Assembly: GCA_014526335.1 (NCBI GenBank) | Contig: JACTAT010000004.1 | Span: 96,992 to 160,991 of the forward strand | Length of the DNA stretch: 64,000 bases | Direction of reading: 5' to 3' | Origin: Chrysaora quinquecirrha | Lineage: Eukaryota > Cnidaria > Scyphozoa > Semaeostomeae > Pelagiidae | Shown here: one piece after another, positions 1-12,579 of the stretch | Layout: each line of letters begins with the position of its first letter | How positions within the stretch are numbered: position 1 is the first letter of the stretch | Translations under genes and position numbers: made by a program | The notes under the pieces: model-generated | What the model was told of the DNA's origin: nothing | Databases searched by the model: none | What the model saw: only the letters and a program-made list of their open reading frames with translations

Positions 1-12
1 AAATTACCAGAC

Positions 13-3000
13 ATGCTACTGGAAGGCCGTCGCGATGAATTAAGCTCTTTTCAAGCAAGAGATATAGAGTCTGCCGCTCAGAAACCTGTAGCAAATCGGA
101 TTCGAGCTGATCAACAAGTCAAGCCCAAGAAACCCTCAAAATGTCGAAATTGTGGGAGAGACTGGCATCCGAAAACTCAATGTCCAGCCAAGGGGAGAAC
201 GTGTAATAAGTGTTTAAAAAGCAACCATTTTGCAAATGTCTGTCGTGGTTCCGCTGTTCAACACAGTCAACAGACACCTCAAAAGAACAAAGCTGCTAGG
301 CAACCAACTGTGAAGCCCCTTTATCATGCTGACTCTGATGACACCAGTGAGGATGAATACATTTATGCTGTCAACACCGAGAAAAACACAGGATGCCCAA
401 CAACGAAAGTAAATATTGCTGGTGAGCCGATATCAGTAATGATCGACACTGGTGCCTCAATCAATGTCTTAGATTACAACGCCTTTCAAAAATTGAAAGC
501 AGTCAAATTGGAGAACACAACAGTCAAAGCCTTTCCTTTTGGCGCTAAACAACCAGTTCATTTCAAAGGAAAATTTGAGGCATTGATAGAATCCAAAACA
601 AGATATTGCATAGCAACTTTCTTTGTGATTGAAGAAAAGAATACAGGATGTCTTTTATCAGCCAGCACTGCCCAAGAGCTCAATCTTATCAGTTTGAATC
701 TTCGACAAATTCAAACCAATGCGAAAGATGAGAAAATTCGTGGCATTCTTGAGCAATATCAAGATGTTTTTCAAGGCCTAGGTAAACTGAAAGATGGGGA
801 AGTCAAACTGAACATAGACAAAGACGCCATACCTCAGGCTCAGCCAATCAGAAGAATTCCTTTTCACATCCGTCAAAAAGTTAAGGAATCCATAAAAGAG
901 CTTGAACGTCAAGATATCATCGAGGCTGTTCCAGAAAATCAACCAACGCCTTGGCTATCACCTATAGTCGCTGTACCCAAGAAAGATGGTTCAGTTCGTA
1001 TTTGCGTTGATATGCGAATGGCCAATCAAGCTATTAACCGTGTCAGGTATCCAATACCTACCGTCAATGATATAAGTTTAGATCTCAACGGTGCAAAGTT
1101 CTTCTCGAAACTTGATCTTTCCCAAGCATACCATCAACTGCCTCTAGAGGAAAATAGCCGCTACATCACATCGTTCAGTACACACGTTGGATTATTCCGA
1201 TACAAGCGATTGGCTTATGGAATAAATGCTAGCGCAGAAATTTTCCAGCATGCTTTGAATCAAAACCTACAAGGGATCAAAGGTATCCGAAATATTGCCG
1301 ACGATATCATCGTACATGGCCACACGAGAGAAGAACACGACAACGCGCTTCAAAATTGTTTGAAACGACTGCGAGACAAAGGACTAACACTGAATCCAAA
1401 AAAATGTAAGTTTCTGCAACCAGAGTTGGAATTCTTTGGACAAATATTCTCAGCAGAAGGCACACGTCCAGACCCTAAGAAAATCCAAGATCTGCAAAAT
1501 GTCTCGACGCCTGCAAATGCACAAGAAATCCGCAGTTTTTTAGGCATGGCAAACTACAGCTCACGCTATATTTCTGATTATGCCACTATCACAGCCCCAC
1601 TGCGTGATCTCATAAAGAAAGATACCCAATTTGTTTGGCAAAAAGAGCATCAAGCTGCATTCATGAAGATAAAGCAAGCACTTACTACAGCACCCGTCAT
1701 GGCGTATTTTGATATTTCTAAAGACACAAGCCTTACTGTCGATGCAAGTCCTGTAGGCATCTCTGCTATTTTGTCTCAGAACACAAAAAATCTTGAGAAT
1801 CATAAAATCATTGCATACGCAAGTCGTTCATTGACCGATGTTGAGCGTCGATATTCTCAGACGGAAAAGGAAGCACTTAGCCTTGTATGGGCTATTGAGC
1901 ACTTTCATTTGTTTCTATATGGTCAACAATTCACTCTTATTACAGACCATAAACCACTCGAAATCATTTATGGTACACCTCGATCCAAGCCCTCAGCCAG
2001 AATTGAACGATGGGTTCTGAGATTACAACCTTACAACTTCAAAGTTCAATATAAACCTGGAAGTGAAAATGCTGCCGACTACCTATCCAGGCACCCTTCA
2101 AACAAGATGACAGACAAGGCAGAACAAACAGAGGAATACATCAACTTTATCACACATAATGCTATTCCAAAAGCAATGACATTGCAAGAGATTGCACAAG
2201 AAACCAACAATGATAAAGAATTGAAGCAACTCCGTGCTGCAATTCGCACAGGCGCATGGGGATCAATTGGAAAAGAATTCAAAGCCGTCAAAGATGAGTT
2301 GACTATTGGAGCCAAAAACGTAATTCTACGCGGAACTCGAATAATCATCCCAAGATCAATTCAACAACGATCTATCGACATTGCTCATGAAAGCCACCAA
2401 GGACTTTCCAAGACCAAAGCACTTTTAAGAGAAAAAGTTTGGTTCCCTCGAATAGATGAGCTAGTCAAAAACACCGTGCAATCATGCCTCGCTTGTCAAG
2501 CCACAGGAAGACAGAATTCTCCTGAACCTGTACAGTTAAACAGTATGCCGAAATTACCCTGGGAAAAACTGCATATGGACTTTTACGGACCGTTACCTAC
2601 GGGTGAATACTTGTTAGTAGTTATAGACAGATACTCTCGTTTTCCCGAAGTTGAGATAGTAAAATCTACTAAAGCATCTGTCGTCATTCCAAAGCTCGAC
2701 CGTATATTTGCAGTTCATGGAATTCCCAATGTCATCAAATCCGACAATGGTCCACCATTTAATGGAGAGGATTTTCGCAAATACTGTACCGCACTTGGAG
2801 TAAAACACGAAAGAATCACTCCTCGATGGCCTCAAGCGAATGGTGAAGTTGAACGTTTCAATCAACCGCTAGCTAAAACCATTCAAGCTGCTATTTTAGA
2901 AGGAAAACCGTGGAGGCAAGAATTACATCGCTTCTTGTTATCGTACAGAACAACTCCACATTCAGTCACCAAAGTACCACCCTGTGAATTGTTATTTAAT

Positions 3001-3489
3001 CGGACTGTGAGAGGAAAGATACCGGTTATTAAAAGACAGAAAATCGTAAACAAGCATCAAAAGGCAACACATAATGAATCTCAGTATCAAGAGTATCACA
3101 AATCATATTCGGATCAAAGGAAAAATGCAAAACCAAGTTCCATATCGGTGGGAGACCAAGTTCTTGTCAAGCAAGAACAAAAGAATAAATTGTTTTCTCG
3201 TTTTTCTAAAACTCCTTACACAGTTATCGAACGGAAAGGAACAATGGTTACAGCAGAAAACGCTGAAAACCATCGCATCACTCGTAATATATCTCATTAC
3301 AAAAGATTCAATGATACTCGCAGAAATAAGGAAGATGGTTCAGATTCAGAATTTGAAACGAACCATGGCAACAAAAACGATTTTCCAATTGGACATGATG
3401 ATATTCAGAGTACAACTCGAAATAGACGAATTCCGGACAGATATGGAAACCTCATTCCTTCTGGACTTATTACAAGACTCTCTATCTGA
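13..3489 (+). CDS. Gypsy-type (Metaviridae) LTR retrotransposon gag-pol, 5' truncated by the window
   Basis: One open frame of 1158 residues with no stop encodes the retrotransposition machinery. In order: two CX2CX4HX4C zinc knuckles (about residues 44-78, nucleocapsid end of gag); an aspartic protease with the DTGAS active site (about 145); a reverse transcriptase whose catalytic motif is ADDI (about 429); RNase H starting at DASPVG (about 577); and an integrase with an HHCC zinc finger (HESH about 792, CLAC about 823) and the DDE triad (D in MDFYGP about 855, D in SDNG about 911, E in EVERF about 946). The order RT, RNase H, integrase is that of Metaviridae, not copia. The 5' part of gag, the primer-binding site and the 5' LTR lie outside the window, so the methionine used here is only the first in frame. 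An uninterrupted frame suggests a young insertion. Confidence 0.95.
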   Translation: MLLEGRRDELSSFQARDIESAAQKPVANRIRADQQVKPKKPSKCRNCGRDWHPKTQCPAKGRTCNKCLKSNHFANVCRGSAVQHSQQTPQKNKAARQPTVKPLYHADSDDTSEDEYIYAVNTEKNTGCPTTKVNIAGEPISVMIDTGASINVLDYNAFQKLKAVKLENTTVKAFPFGAKQPVHFKGKFEALIESKTRYCIATFFVIEEKNTGCLLSASTAQELNLISLNLRQIQTNAKDEKIRGILEQYQDVFQGLGKLKDGEVKLNIDKDAIPQAQPIRRIPFHIRQKVKESIKELERQDIIEAVPENQPTPWLSPIVAVPKKDGSVRICVDMRMANQAINRVRYPIPTVNDISLDLNGAKFFSKLDLSQAYHQLPLEENSRYITSFSTHVGLFRYKRLAYGINASAEIFQHALNQNLQGIKGIRNIADDIIVHGHTREEHDNALQNCLKRLRDKGLTLNPKKCKFLQPELEFFGQIFSAEGTRPDPKKIQDLQNVSTPANAQEIRSFLGMANYSSRYISDYATITAPLRDLIKKDTQFVWQKEHQAAFMKIKQALTTAPVMAYFDISKDTSLTVDASPVGISAILSQNTKNLENHKIIAYASRSLTDVERRYSQTEKEALSLVWAIEHFHLFLYGQQFTLITDHKPLEIIYGTPRSKPSARIERWVLRLQPYNFKVQYKPGSENAADYLSRHPSNKMTDKAEQTEEYINFITHNAIPKAMTLQEIAQETNNDKELKQLRAAIRTGAWGSIGKEFKAVKDELTIGAKNVILRGTRIIIPRSIQQRSIDIAHESHQGLSKTKALLREKVWFPRIDELVKNTVQSCLACQATGRQNSPEPVQLNSMPKLPWEKLHMDFYGPLPTGEYLLVVIDRYSRFPEVEIVKSTKASVVIPKLDRIFAVHGIPNVIKSDNGPPFNGEDFRKYCTALGVKHERITPRWPQANGEVERFNQPLAKTIQAAILEGKPWRQELHRFLLSYRTTPHSVTKVPPCELLFNRTVRGKIPVIKRQKIVNKHQKATHNESQYQEYHKSYSDQRKNAKPSSISVGDQVLVKQEQKNKLFSRFSKTPYTVIERKGTMVTAENAENHRITRNISHYKRFNDTRRNKEDGSDSEFETNHGNKNDFPIGHDDIQSTTRNRRIPDRYGNLIPSGLITRLSI

Positions 3490-3500
3490 AAAGGGGGGAA
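3489..3500 (+). other. Polypurine tract of the gypsy element
   Basis: A pure purine run (AAAAGGGGGGAA) overlaps the end of the pol stop codon and directly precedes TGTAATATT. This is the expected layout of a plus-strand primer tract followed by the first bases (TG) of a 3' LTR. Confidence 0.8.
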
Positions 3501-3860
3501 TGTAATATTGTGATGTAATATAGTGACTCATTAATCATTGATTTATTATAGACTGGATATGGTCGCCCTATGGCACCAAGACCGTGGTATACTTAATCTT
3601 ATTATTAGTTGTAGTTTTTCGTTCTGTTGATACAAGATGTCTCATTCCTTCTTGTTATGTCTTACCATATTCTCTACACGCGAATCATAGAGAATATTAA
3701 AGGCAATGTGATTTATTTACATGACAAGAACTCGGGTCACGAATTTGGCATAAAATTCGGAATTAACGACCATTCATGTAGATGGGAAATTCTGTACTGC
3801 TACTCTTCATTCAGTTTATTCACGTTGGTGATTTACATTATTCACAAGTTGCTGTGCTTT
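3501..3860 (+). mobile_element. Probable 3' LTR of the gypsy element (end uncertain)
   Basis: The sequence begins TGTAATATTG immediately after the polypurine tract, as an LTR should. Its right end cannot be fixed because the 5' LTR is not in the window. Candidate ends lie between about 3845 and 3865, before the tRNA-like sequence at 3870. No coding potential is seen. Confidence 0.6.
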
Positions 3861-3869
3861 GTGCTCTAA

Positions 3870-4025
3870 TTCGACTGGCTCGTGGTGTCAGAAGCTCAGC
3901 GAGATCGGGGTTCAAGCCCCAGTTACGGTAGCGTCACAGCCAATGTCGAGGTCTGGATTAGTTAACCTACTAGGTCCTAGCGACTGAGCCTAAATACACC
4001 ATTTCATCTTCATCTTCACCATTTC
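3870..4025 (+). repeat. tRNA-derived SINE candidate
   Basis: A polymerase III A-box-like sequence TGGCTCGTGG (3876-3885) and a consensus-matching B box GGTTCAAGCCC (3909-3919) are about 24 bp apart, as in a tRNA. The body ends in a TTCATC-type low-complexity tail. It lies between the gypsy LTR and the inverted duplication. A decayed tRNA gene is possible, but the tail favours a SINE. Confidence 0.55.
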
Positions 4026-4119
4026 AAAACTGCAAATGTTTTACTTCTGCGCTGTCCCGTGGCCGCATGTTCATTGTTCATTGTTTTTAGCTTTTTATTG
4101 TTCATATGAAATCACCGTA

Positions 4120-7100
4120 GTTACCATAATCTGACGATGTGTGTTTATTATTATTTATAGCAACGACTATAATTATTTTACACCTTTTTTATTTTACTCT
4201 AATATGAATGGCGAATTTGTAATTCATAGGGATTTTCTGTTTGTAATTTCTAGATTCGTTAGATTTTTGTGAGTTCTTGGAGATCGATGTAGAAATGAGA
4301 TGCGTTTAATTTGATTAAAAAATATTTACTGAGAAATTAGTGAATTCTCCGTGTTGCACACTTCTAATTAAGAAATAAAGTGATAAATGATCAGTGCGAT
4401 AAATGAAGATTTATCAAACCTTCCGTCAAATCACCAAAAACGTTTTTGGCAAAAGAACAAGATTGTGAGTGGAAGGAATGTGAAAAATATGTATTTTTGG
4501 CAAAACCAAATAGTGCTAAATCAAATACGAGGTCAACATTTCATTTTGATGAATTCCAAAATACTTCCTCCAAGAAACTGGTGAAGCAAAAAGCAAAACA
4601 CTATAAAGGGATCTCTGATTACGTCAGCCTACCTGGTAGCTAGGAGATAGCTCTATTACAGCACGTCGAGCGAAATGTGCTGATTGTTTTCTGGCTTTTT
4701 GAGCATTATTATTTTCCCCTTCCACTGAATTTACGGATGATTCTTCATCAAAACTGTCGTCAGAAGGATAATAGTCTTCAGGTGATGTCGTTGCTATATC
4801 TTCTCGAGATGAAAATGTAACTCCTTTTCGAGGTTTTTTCTTGATTCCTAAAAAAAACAATCATTTTAAAAATCATTCAACATACCATTTTAATTCTTTT
4901 CTGGAGCTTACGATAAACCCAACTTTACAGTTTGGAGACTTATTCAACCAGAGAGGGGACTTTTATAAGAAGTGATCCTTTCTATCTAACGGTTCTTTTT
5001 TAGACAAAAGGAAAGCGTTTCTCGAAATGTATAAATGGGTTACCTTTTGAATTAACTATGAGGGGTATTTTTAAATCCTCCACCTCAAATGGGAGGAAGT
5101 GTTCGAGAGATAGTGCTGATTCGAGTTATAAGGTATATACAGTATTATAATAAGTTATATATATTAAATCATAGCCCTTAACTGTTTTTAGATTTTTTAG
5201 CCTATCTTAATAAAACAGATTCTAATCTGATGAAAACTTTGGTAGCCAAATGAAATTGTATACTTAAAGTTGTGCCTGTATTAGACGCAGTTAACTTTTT
5301 GTATAGAAGAATAAGAAACAGCCAACCAAGTCAACCAAGGGCAATAGGATGTGCTGTAGACACTGTTCTAAGTTTCATTAATCATGGGTCTATTGAATAG
5401 GCGTTAAAATAAAAATATCTCATTCGGTAAGAGAACATATCTTGTCGAGGGCTGTTTCACTATAAAAAATCTCGTAAGCCATCCCAAAATTTCCGAAAAT
5501 CTCTGCTAATTGACTATATCCCAAAAATCCTTCGTTGCTTATAAAAATCCAAAATCCACTTGAAAATGAAGAAAATTTGCAAAATTCAATGAATATTAAA
5601 GTATTAAAATCCTATCTAGAATATTAAAGTTGACTTAAAATTAGTCTTGCATTTCCAAGTCAAGGAAGAAAATTGCATCACATGTACTTTTCCTAACTGC
5701 TTGTTCACTCTTTTCGTTATTTCCCGTTTTTGATCCACTCGCTTACGCATAATTTACATAGTGGACAACAGTATTGTCCAAACCCTTCCGATTAGTGTCT
5801 TTAGCAACTGTGTGCTCTTTCACTTGACTTTCACTGCCCATGAGGCACCCACGTATTTTCAAGTTTAACGTAAAACTGGAAACTCCCAAAAAGTCCCGAA
5901 AATCCCAGGAAATTTCTGGGAAAATCCGAAAATCTGGCCTAATTTATAGATATTTTCAAAAATCCCAAATATCTCGTACGCAAATGGAGCATGTGAAGAA
6001 TATACCACCTTTGTTCAAACAGCGCTTTATTTCAAACAATCAAATGAAGTCGACTGGATTGAACAGCTAATATGGAAGGAACAATTTATAAAGCAGTTAT
6101 ATTCAAGCTGGGGACAAGCGTGGGGACTTTAGAACGGATCAAAATGAAAAGCAGAAGTAACAAAATCTCTTACTTTGTTGTAAGATGCTACTTTGTGGTC
6201 TTCTAGAAGCAGATTTCCTTTGATGTCCTAATACAAGTCTGATATTGAATACAGGTGCAACAATCTTGACTTCCTCTTCAAATATTGAGATTGTATTCCT
6301 ATTTGCTTTTTCCTTTTCTTCTTTCCAATTGACAGTTCTAGATTTAGGCATCTCGTTAAGGTTGATAGAAGTCTCGACTTGCTGAACAAAATCAGAAACT
6401 GACGTCGTTACAAGTCGTTTTAATAATTCCATGACGATGAAATCAACACATCGAATAAAAGTACGAAGTCGCTCATAAACTGTTCTCCATTTTGCTAGTT
6501 TTGTATATTTGTATGGATTCTCTTTCTTCTTAGACACTTGCTGCTTTTTCACAGAAGTCGATTTCTCTCCAATCCCATACTTTTCTACAATATGGAATGA
6601 AAGTTAAAAATTTCCTTGCCGTTAGTCTAACTTGCAAAACTCTTTGATAGCACAGGAAAGAAGTGCAATTATAAATTATAATACATTCGAAAATCTAAGT
6701 TGGTAAGGTTGTCATGGAGAGCCACGGGTACAGAGGCAAGTATCGACATTTTGGTCACATTTTCTGCCTTAAACACTTTTTCCAACAGGTTTTAATGGTT
6801 GATAAGCACTTTTGGAACGACATTCTCGAAATATTAAAGAAATAAAAAAGCAAGGTTGTTTGTGAAGAAAATTTTTCTTCTGTTGCAACCCTGAACATTT
6901 CAGAATAAAACTTTGCAGTCGAAACCTGGTCGAATTTCAACAAATAGGAATTCAGATTAGTGCTATGACTATACAATGGTATAAGTTAAAAAAATTTCGT
7001 TTTCTCCAGTAGCTGTCAAAAGGTGTCTCTTGACTCATCCCATCAAGAGCTTGCACATACACTATCAAAGGAGTGTCTGGGAGAAATCTGATAAGCAGCT

Positions 7101-9239
7101 CAATCTAAAGAGGGTGCTTAATCGTTGAAGAGGCTTATTTGAGAAAATACCATATTGCTAATTGGCATTTTGAATGTTACCTCTTACCTTTTGTATGCTG
7201 CATTGATTTCGCTTTTGCATCAGGATTTCCACCAGTATTATCATTTTTCTTCTCTTTTGAATCTTGGGTAGAACTTTCGATTCTGGCTTTTTCTATTTGA
7301 ATAACTTCCTGCGAGAATTATTATCATGATTTTATTCAAAGATTTATTCCAAACTTTGAAAAGTATTTTTCAGTTGTTTGTCGTAAATGAAATTAAGTGA
7401 TCATTCAATAATTTGGACAACTAAATTTGATGACATCAAAACATTTAAACAGTTAGCTATAAAAGAAGTTAAATTAAATCTCTTTTGAAAATCAAGATTG
7501 GTGGTAACTGCTTTTAATAGTGGACGTTCGCTGTTACATTTTTAGGTATCAAAATACTTTCCTAGAAAAATTAAAAGGATTAATCACCTGACAAACATTC
7601 TTCACTGTCTCGATAACTTTGTTTCGCAATACTTGGAGCTTTTCATTCGCCAACTGCACTTGTGTGTATTGCTTTTCGCAGAATTCATCCAAATCACGAA
7701 CTTTGTACCATTCAGTATCCAAAAGGAATATTCTATCAACATCTTTCATTGTTCCACTTCCGCTGTTACATGCATTTTCAGTGAAATACCTTATGTCTAG
7801 TAAGGCATTTTGAAATATGTTATTAGCACTGAGAAGTGATTCCATCATACACAATCTGTTGAAATAAATTTGATAACTTGCAACAATATCTACTGCATTC
7901 ATAACATTCTATACGTGGTGCATATCAAAATAAATTTGATATGTAGATTATTATCATTATTTGATATGTATATTCTCCATATATAATGATATGATATGCA
8001 TCCAATACGGGTAGAATACACGAAACTAAAGGAAATCCTAATAACCCTATGTCATAGTTTTCAAATAACTGATAAACAAATGTCTCAACCTCAACAGTGC
8101 AGAAAAACGTTTAACAATTCCTGAATATCCTTTCATAAATTCCTGAATATCCTTTCATAAATAAGCGTAAGTTACACAGCATAGAATAATTTCAAAAACC
8201 GCCCCATTTCAAATGCAAGACGCGTTTCGCTCTTATTGGAGCTCGTCAGTGACATGTGTGAGAATAATTCATATAAGGCCGAATACGAATTTGTGCTCAT
8301 GCAATATGAGCTTCACTGCCTGCGTTTCAATACCTTAGGGAAGGTACCTTACATAGTAATTACACAACGTTCAATATCAAGCAACATCATGATAGAGATT
8401 AATCAAAATATTAATAATGGAAATACTATGAAGCATGCCAGTAGATATAACTGCGAAAAATCCAAATTCCCTTCATCCGCGAAAATTTTTCCGCGAATTA
8501 CCCATAATATCCTTTTCCTGCAAAAATAAATTCCCGCGAAATTTCCCAAATTTCCAAAAAATTTGAAAATTTGAAGGCTTTAAGCAGTAGATTAAGTTTT
8601 TCTCCGAATTCTTTGGATATTATAGATCTTTGATACAAATGAGCTAAATCTTTGTAAGTAAAACTATACTGAATGCAGGTGAAAATATACGTGAATTTGT
8701 TATACGTCTTCAATTTCGAATAGTCAAGAAAAAGAAGCTGAGAAACTGAAAGCAGTAGTTCTTCGGCGCACCATTTCATGATGAATTTCATTACATAGAT
8801 ATAGATTTCACAAAAAAAAACAGTATGAAAATAAGAGATAGATATGATAAATACATACTTGCTCTCTGTATTTCGATGAGATCTTACATTATGTTTCCAA
8901 GAAGAGAATGCCTTACGAAGTCTAAGAATAAGGATGAAATAGATGAAACAACAATAAACTGCAATAGCACAGTAAAACCCTTCTAAAGATGGATATTTTA
9001 AGCAGATAACACTCTGCCACATCTAGCATCTAGCATCGACTTAAACTTAAATGCTCATGAAAAATGATACCTCCAGCGCAATGACATTAAAACTTTCTTC
9101 TTAGACTGAGATTAAGACTATGTTTAGTTAAGTGATACAAAAGTCATATTGTATCAATATAATGTTTTGATTAAAGAAAATAACTTCAGTCATCATCAAA
9201 AGCCATCGAAGAAGGTTTCAAATCATTGCTAAACCAACA
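4120..9239 (-). repeat. Left arm of a ~5.1-kb inverted duplication
   Basis: This block is the reverse complement of 29391-34421, with homology running from the sequence around TAATCTGACG to CATTGCTAAACCAA. It covers dynein exons five to eight and their introns. In the 268-bp exon (7588-7855 against 30701-30968) I count six differences, about 98% identity. Introns look somewhat more diverged, with small indels. The gypsy/SINE block lies just outside one end. Confidence 0.93.
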
Positions 9240-12200
9240 CTGTCGCATTAAAAGACGTATTTCCCAAATTACTAGATCTCTACCAAAAACTGTGTTCTTT
9301 CAAATGTGGAGTAATGTATAAAAACGTTCTACTGTTTTATCATCAAAATTATATATTTCCCCATATCATTATCTTGCAAAACACCATGCACTGTGCACAT
9401 ATAATCAAATAAGCGTTTCGTGAATTTCTAGCCAATATGAAGGAATATCAAGGCTGTTGCACACACATTCAGTTAAAATTTGTACAAGAACAAACTAGTA
9501 AATTTTTGTAAGAATCACTTTTAAAAACCGCAAAAGAGGATACCTTGAAGAGCAAAAAGACCATAAGGAATGATCGATTTAAGTACACACGAATAGCTAT
9601 TTCAAAAGCAAAAGAAAATATAAATAAAAAGGGACTGATGGCTGAATGGGGCATTTCGAATCAGTTTAAAGGTTTTTTTAAACATCATCATCCATCACGA
9701 ATGTCTTTGTCACCAAACAGTAAAAGCTCCATCGGAGCATTTCTGAAATGTTACTGATTTAGGAAAATGTTCGCAGGTATTCCCGCGAAAACAACATGAC
9801 GCTGAATGTCAAAAATATCTAGTATAAGTGATATTAACACTGGTAACATAAAGATTCATTTAATAAATAGTTAGATTAAGGTGTTGACCAACCTGAATTG
9901 AGCGAAGAATGGAATGCCAAAAATAAGGAAAAATGACTTTCTTTCTTGAAGCCAATCCAAAACTGGTGTTATCACAGGTTCTTCGTTTTTCTTCACCTAA
10001 AGAAAGGACAAACATACCAAAGTGAACCAGAGAATGGTCGAGATGCTAGCCTGAATAGCCTCTTGATTACTCTAAAATCTTGATAACTATTTGAATTTTG
10101 ATTGGAGAAACTAACTGATGGATATAATTCAGTTATTATCATTTGATAATACTTGTTCTTGCTTTACTACAAAAATCTGAAGAGAAATACTTTAAAGGAA
10201 AAAAAGTCATGGGAATAAAATGCCATGGGAAAACATGTGACATGCAAAAACTTGCAACTTTCACAACTTTTTTTGCCACAAAATTTGTTTCTTGGCTTAT
10301 TGCAACATTTAATTCCTGTAGCACAACAGTTGCGACAACTATAAAATCCAGAGTGGAGAGGTATAGATTGTAAGAATTTTTAACTCTTTTTAGAAAAAAA
10401 TAATAGGAAAGAAAAAGCACATTTTTCAGAAAAGTTGAGGTGATGGGAATTAAATGTTTGCAATAAAAATTTTAAAATGAATTTTTGTGGGAAGAGAAAA
10501 CGAATTTTAACGAATTTTTGTCAAACAAATTTTTTGTGGAAAGAGAAAGTTGTGAAAGTTACTTTATATTCCCCCTCAAAAATGTTGATTTCTGAATTTT
10601 TCACAACATTAGATTTCCATGACTTTTACTTCATTTAAAGTAGTCAAACTATCATCTATTTGGTTTAACTCATAAAAAATAAATGCTGATAAGAGATTCA
10701 TTGAAATGCACTTTTCACATTTAAAGAAGTCTACTGCTACTCTAAGAATATGACTAAGACTAAGAGCATTACATGCCTAAAATAAGTTTACCAACATAAG
10801 AATCATCCTGCTACTCTTGCAATAATGCCAATGACAATTATTAAGGAAATTCATATGGCAATTATTGCTATATTGAATGTGCAGCTCTCCTTCCTGCGTA
10901 ACGGCCCTGCTCTTATAAAAAATACCATAAACAACCCAGCAACTTACCATGGTAACATATGATGCAGAGACAGTAAAATATCTTTTGCTTGATTTTATGA
11001 TATTGGCTTTCACTATTTTTAAATCATAAGGATTATATCTTTTATCTTGTTGATCATAATTATGGTCTATGCAGTACACAAATTTGCCATCATCAGCTTG
11101 TTTCTGCTTCATTGTATCAATCGTTTTCAATTCAGTTGGCATTTTTCCATACTGTATTCCTTCACATGGCCATTCCAGTCTTTTTCTCAATTTGTAGATT
11201 ATTTCCTGAATGTCTTCATCTTCTCCAAATTCTGTATAGCTTGATAATTCTGAATTGTTGCCTTCCTGAAGTCTTTTATTTTCAAGAGTCTTGAGCTTTG
11301 GCTCTGTTTTTACAAACTGAAATGTCAACAGTCAAAACTGAGAATCATGAGACACATGAAAGTGAGCATCGCATACAGCAATATAGCATCATTTATTCTC
11401 TCAAAACATTGACAACAGTGGAAAATTAACTCAAACGGTAACAAGCAAATATTTCGTGTTTCTAAATTGAAAACTGAGAAATCAAATTTTGGAAAGTACT
11501 TTATATTAAAGTTGCTATACCTCTGTGATGCAGCTATTTAGCTTTGTGGTGCCAGTGAGCTCAGTCTAGTTAAGGTTTGAACCCGCAAAGCAGTGCCCTT
11601 GAAGGTTTAACTTTTGGAATTTTAGGGACTGGCATAATTCATACATAATTTCACAGCTTAATGTCAACTGGTGATTTACCTCACTATCAATATTCTTGAC
11701 TATCGTTTTCTCTGAATTTTCAGAAGTGTTAGAACATTTCAGCTGCTTTCTTCTAAACATTGTTGTCTTATAAGATGTCCTTGGCAAGGATGCATTTTTA
11801 GGTGGATGAGGAATAATCTAGAAAAAAAAACAAATCAATACAATGAAATGGAACCAGGAATGATAAAACAAGCAATATTTGTACATGTTGTCATAGGAGA
11901 TGGAAATAGCTACATGTGATACTTTAGAGTTATCCAGCTTAAGAAAGGCATCAAGCAGACAAAACGTTCACGGAAGGCAGGGGAGATTTGGACGTGGTTG
12001 GATTTGAAAGAGCAGAGTGATTATTTATGACAATTTTGATTGACAAGTTAACTTGCTTATATAGAGTGAAGCAAAGTTATCTCTAAGACAAAACTTTTTG
12101 ACAAGTGTTAAGCAGAAGCTCAAAGAGCAAAAGAAAATTTTCATTGAAAATTTGTCATAATAGAAAAATTGATCATGGAACATCTGCTTTTGTTTTAATA

Positions 12201-12579
12201 AAGGATCTACCTGTTCAATATTTTTTGAAATTTTCTTGGTGCGGATTGTGCTAAAAACATCACTATCAAGAGGTTTATTGTAGAGTCTAGATTTCAGCTC
12301 ATTTTTTGCTGAGAACCCATTCTTTAACATTTCACTGTCATTGTGTGTCTTCTCTGGTTTAAGAAACGATTCCTGCCCAGCCAAGGAAAAGTCACTGAAA
12401 AACGAGCCGGACCCAACAGGGCTCGCCCCTTCGTAATCTGCCCTTGATAATGTTGATGATATTCTAAGTTTTCTATCAGCAGAGAGTTGAGTACTTTTTG
12501 TCTTTGGAGAGGTCTGTGTATCTTCTCTTTCGTCTGCAAACGAATTTTGTGGTACTAGAAAGTCTTCAGTGTCATCCAT
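4633..12579 (-). CDS. Axonemal dynein heavy chain, DNAH6/DNAH14 group: first eight exons (3' end missing)
   Basis: Eight exons with GT-AG borders and matching phases: 12579-12211 (starts MDDTEDF), 11817-11680, 11316-10948, 9996-9893, 7855-7588, 7308-7188, 6584-6174 and 4847-4633. The first four encode an N terminus found nowhere else in the window. The last four are duplicated at 30701-33913. Together they give about 699 codons of the variable dynein tail, the part that assembles with other arm subunits and attaches to the doublet microtubule. Low-complexity charged stretches ([16 protein letters not shown]) fit a tail. No continuation is seen beyond 4633, where the next ~4 kb hold intron, SINE and gypsy sequence. 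The group assignment comes from the continuation in the plus-strand copy. It could be a real truncated duplicate or an alternative haplotype placed in the wrong orientation. Confidence 0.8.
6990..7165. repeat. Intronic short repeat, relative of the TIR element at 49799-50100
   Basis: The stretch from GTCAAAAGGTGTCTCTTGAC to AAATACCATATT matches the core of the element at 49799-50100 (AAAAGGTGTCTCTT, TGCACA, GGGTGCTTA). Its partner in the inverted copy is at about 31390-31545. It sits in the intron between the exons ending 7188 and starting 6584, and predates the inverted duplication because both arms carry it. Confidence 0.6.
9240..10947 (-). other. Introns present only in the minus-strand dynein copy
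   Basis: Apart from the 104-bp exon 9893-9996, this stretch is AT-rich intron with no recognisable repeat or other gene. It lies beyond the end of the inverted duplication and has no counterpart in the plus-strand copy. Confidence 0.6.

Noticed and set aside
3870..3945. Functional tRNA gene
   Set aside because: A and B boxes are present but no cloverleaf with an anticodon stem can be drawn by eye; a SINE fits better.
8498..9022. Minus-strand frame of 174 codons
   Set aside because: Lies in the dynein intron between 9893 and 7855; the counterpart in the right arm (29.7-30.0 kb) is frame-broken.
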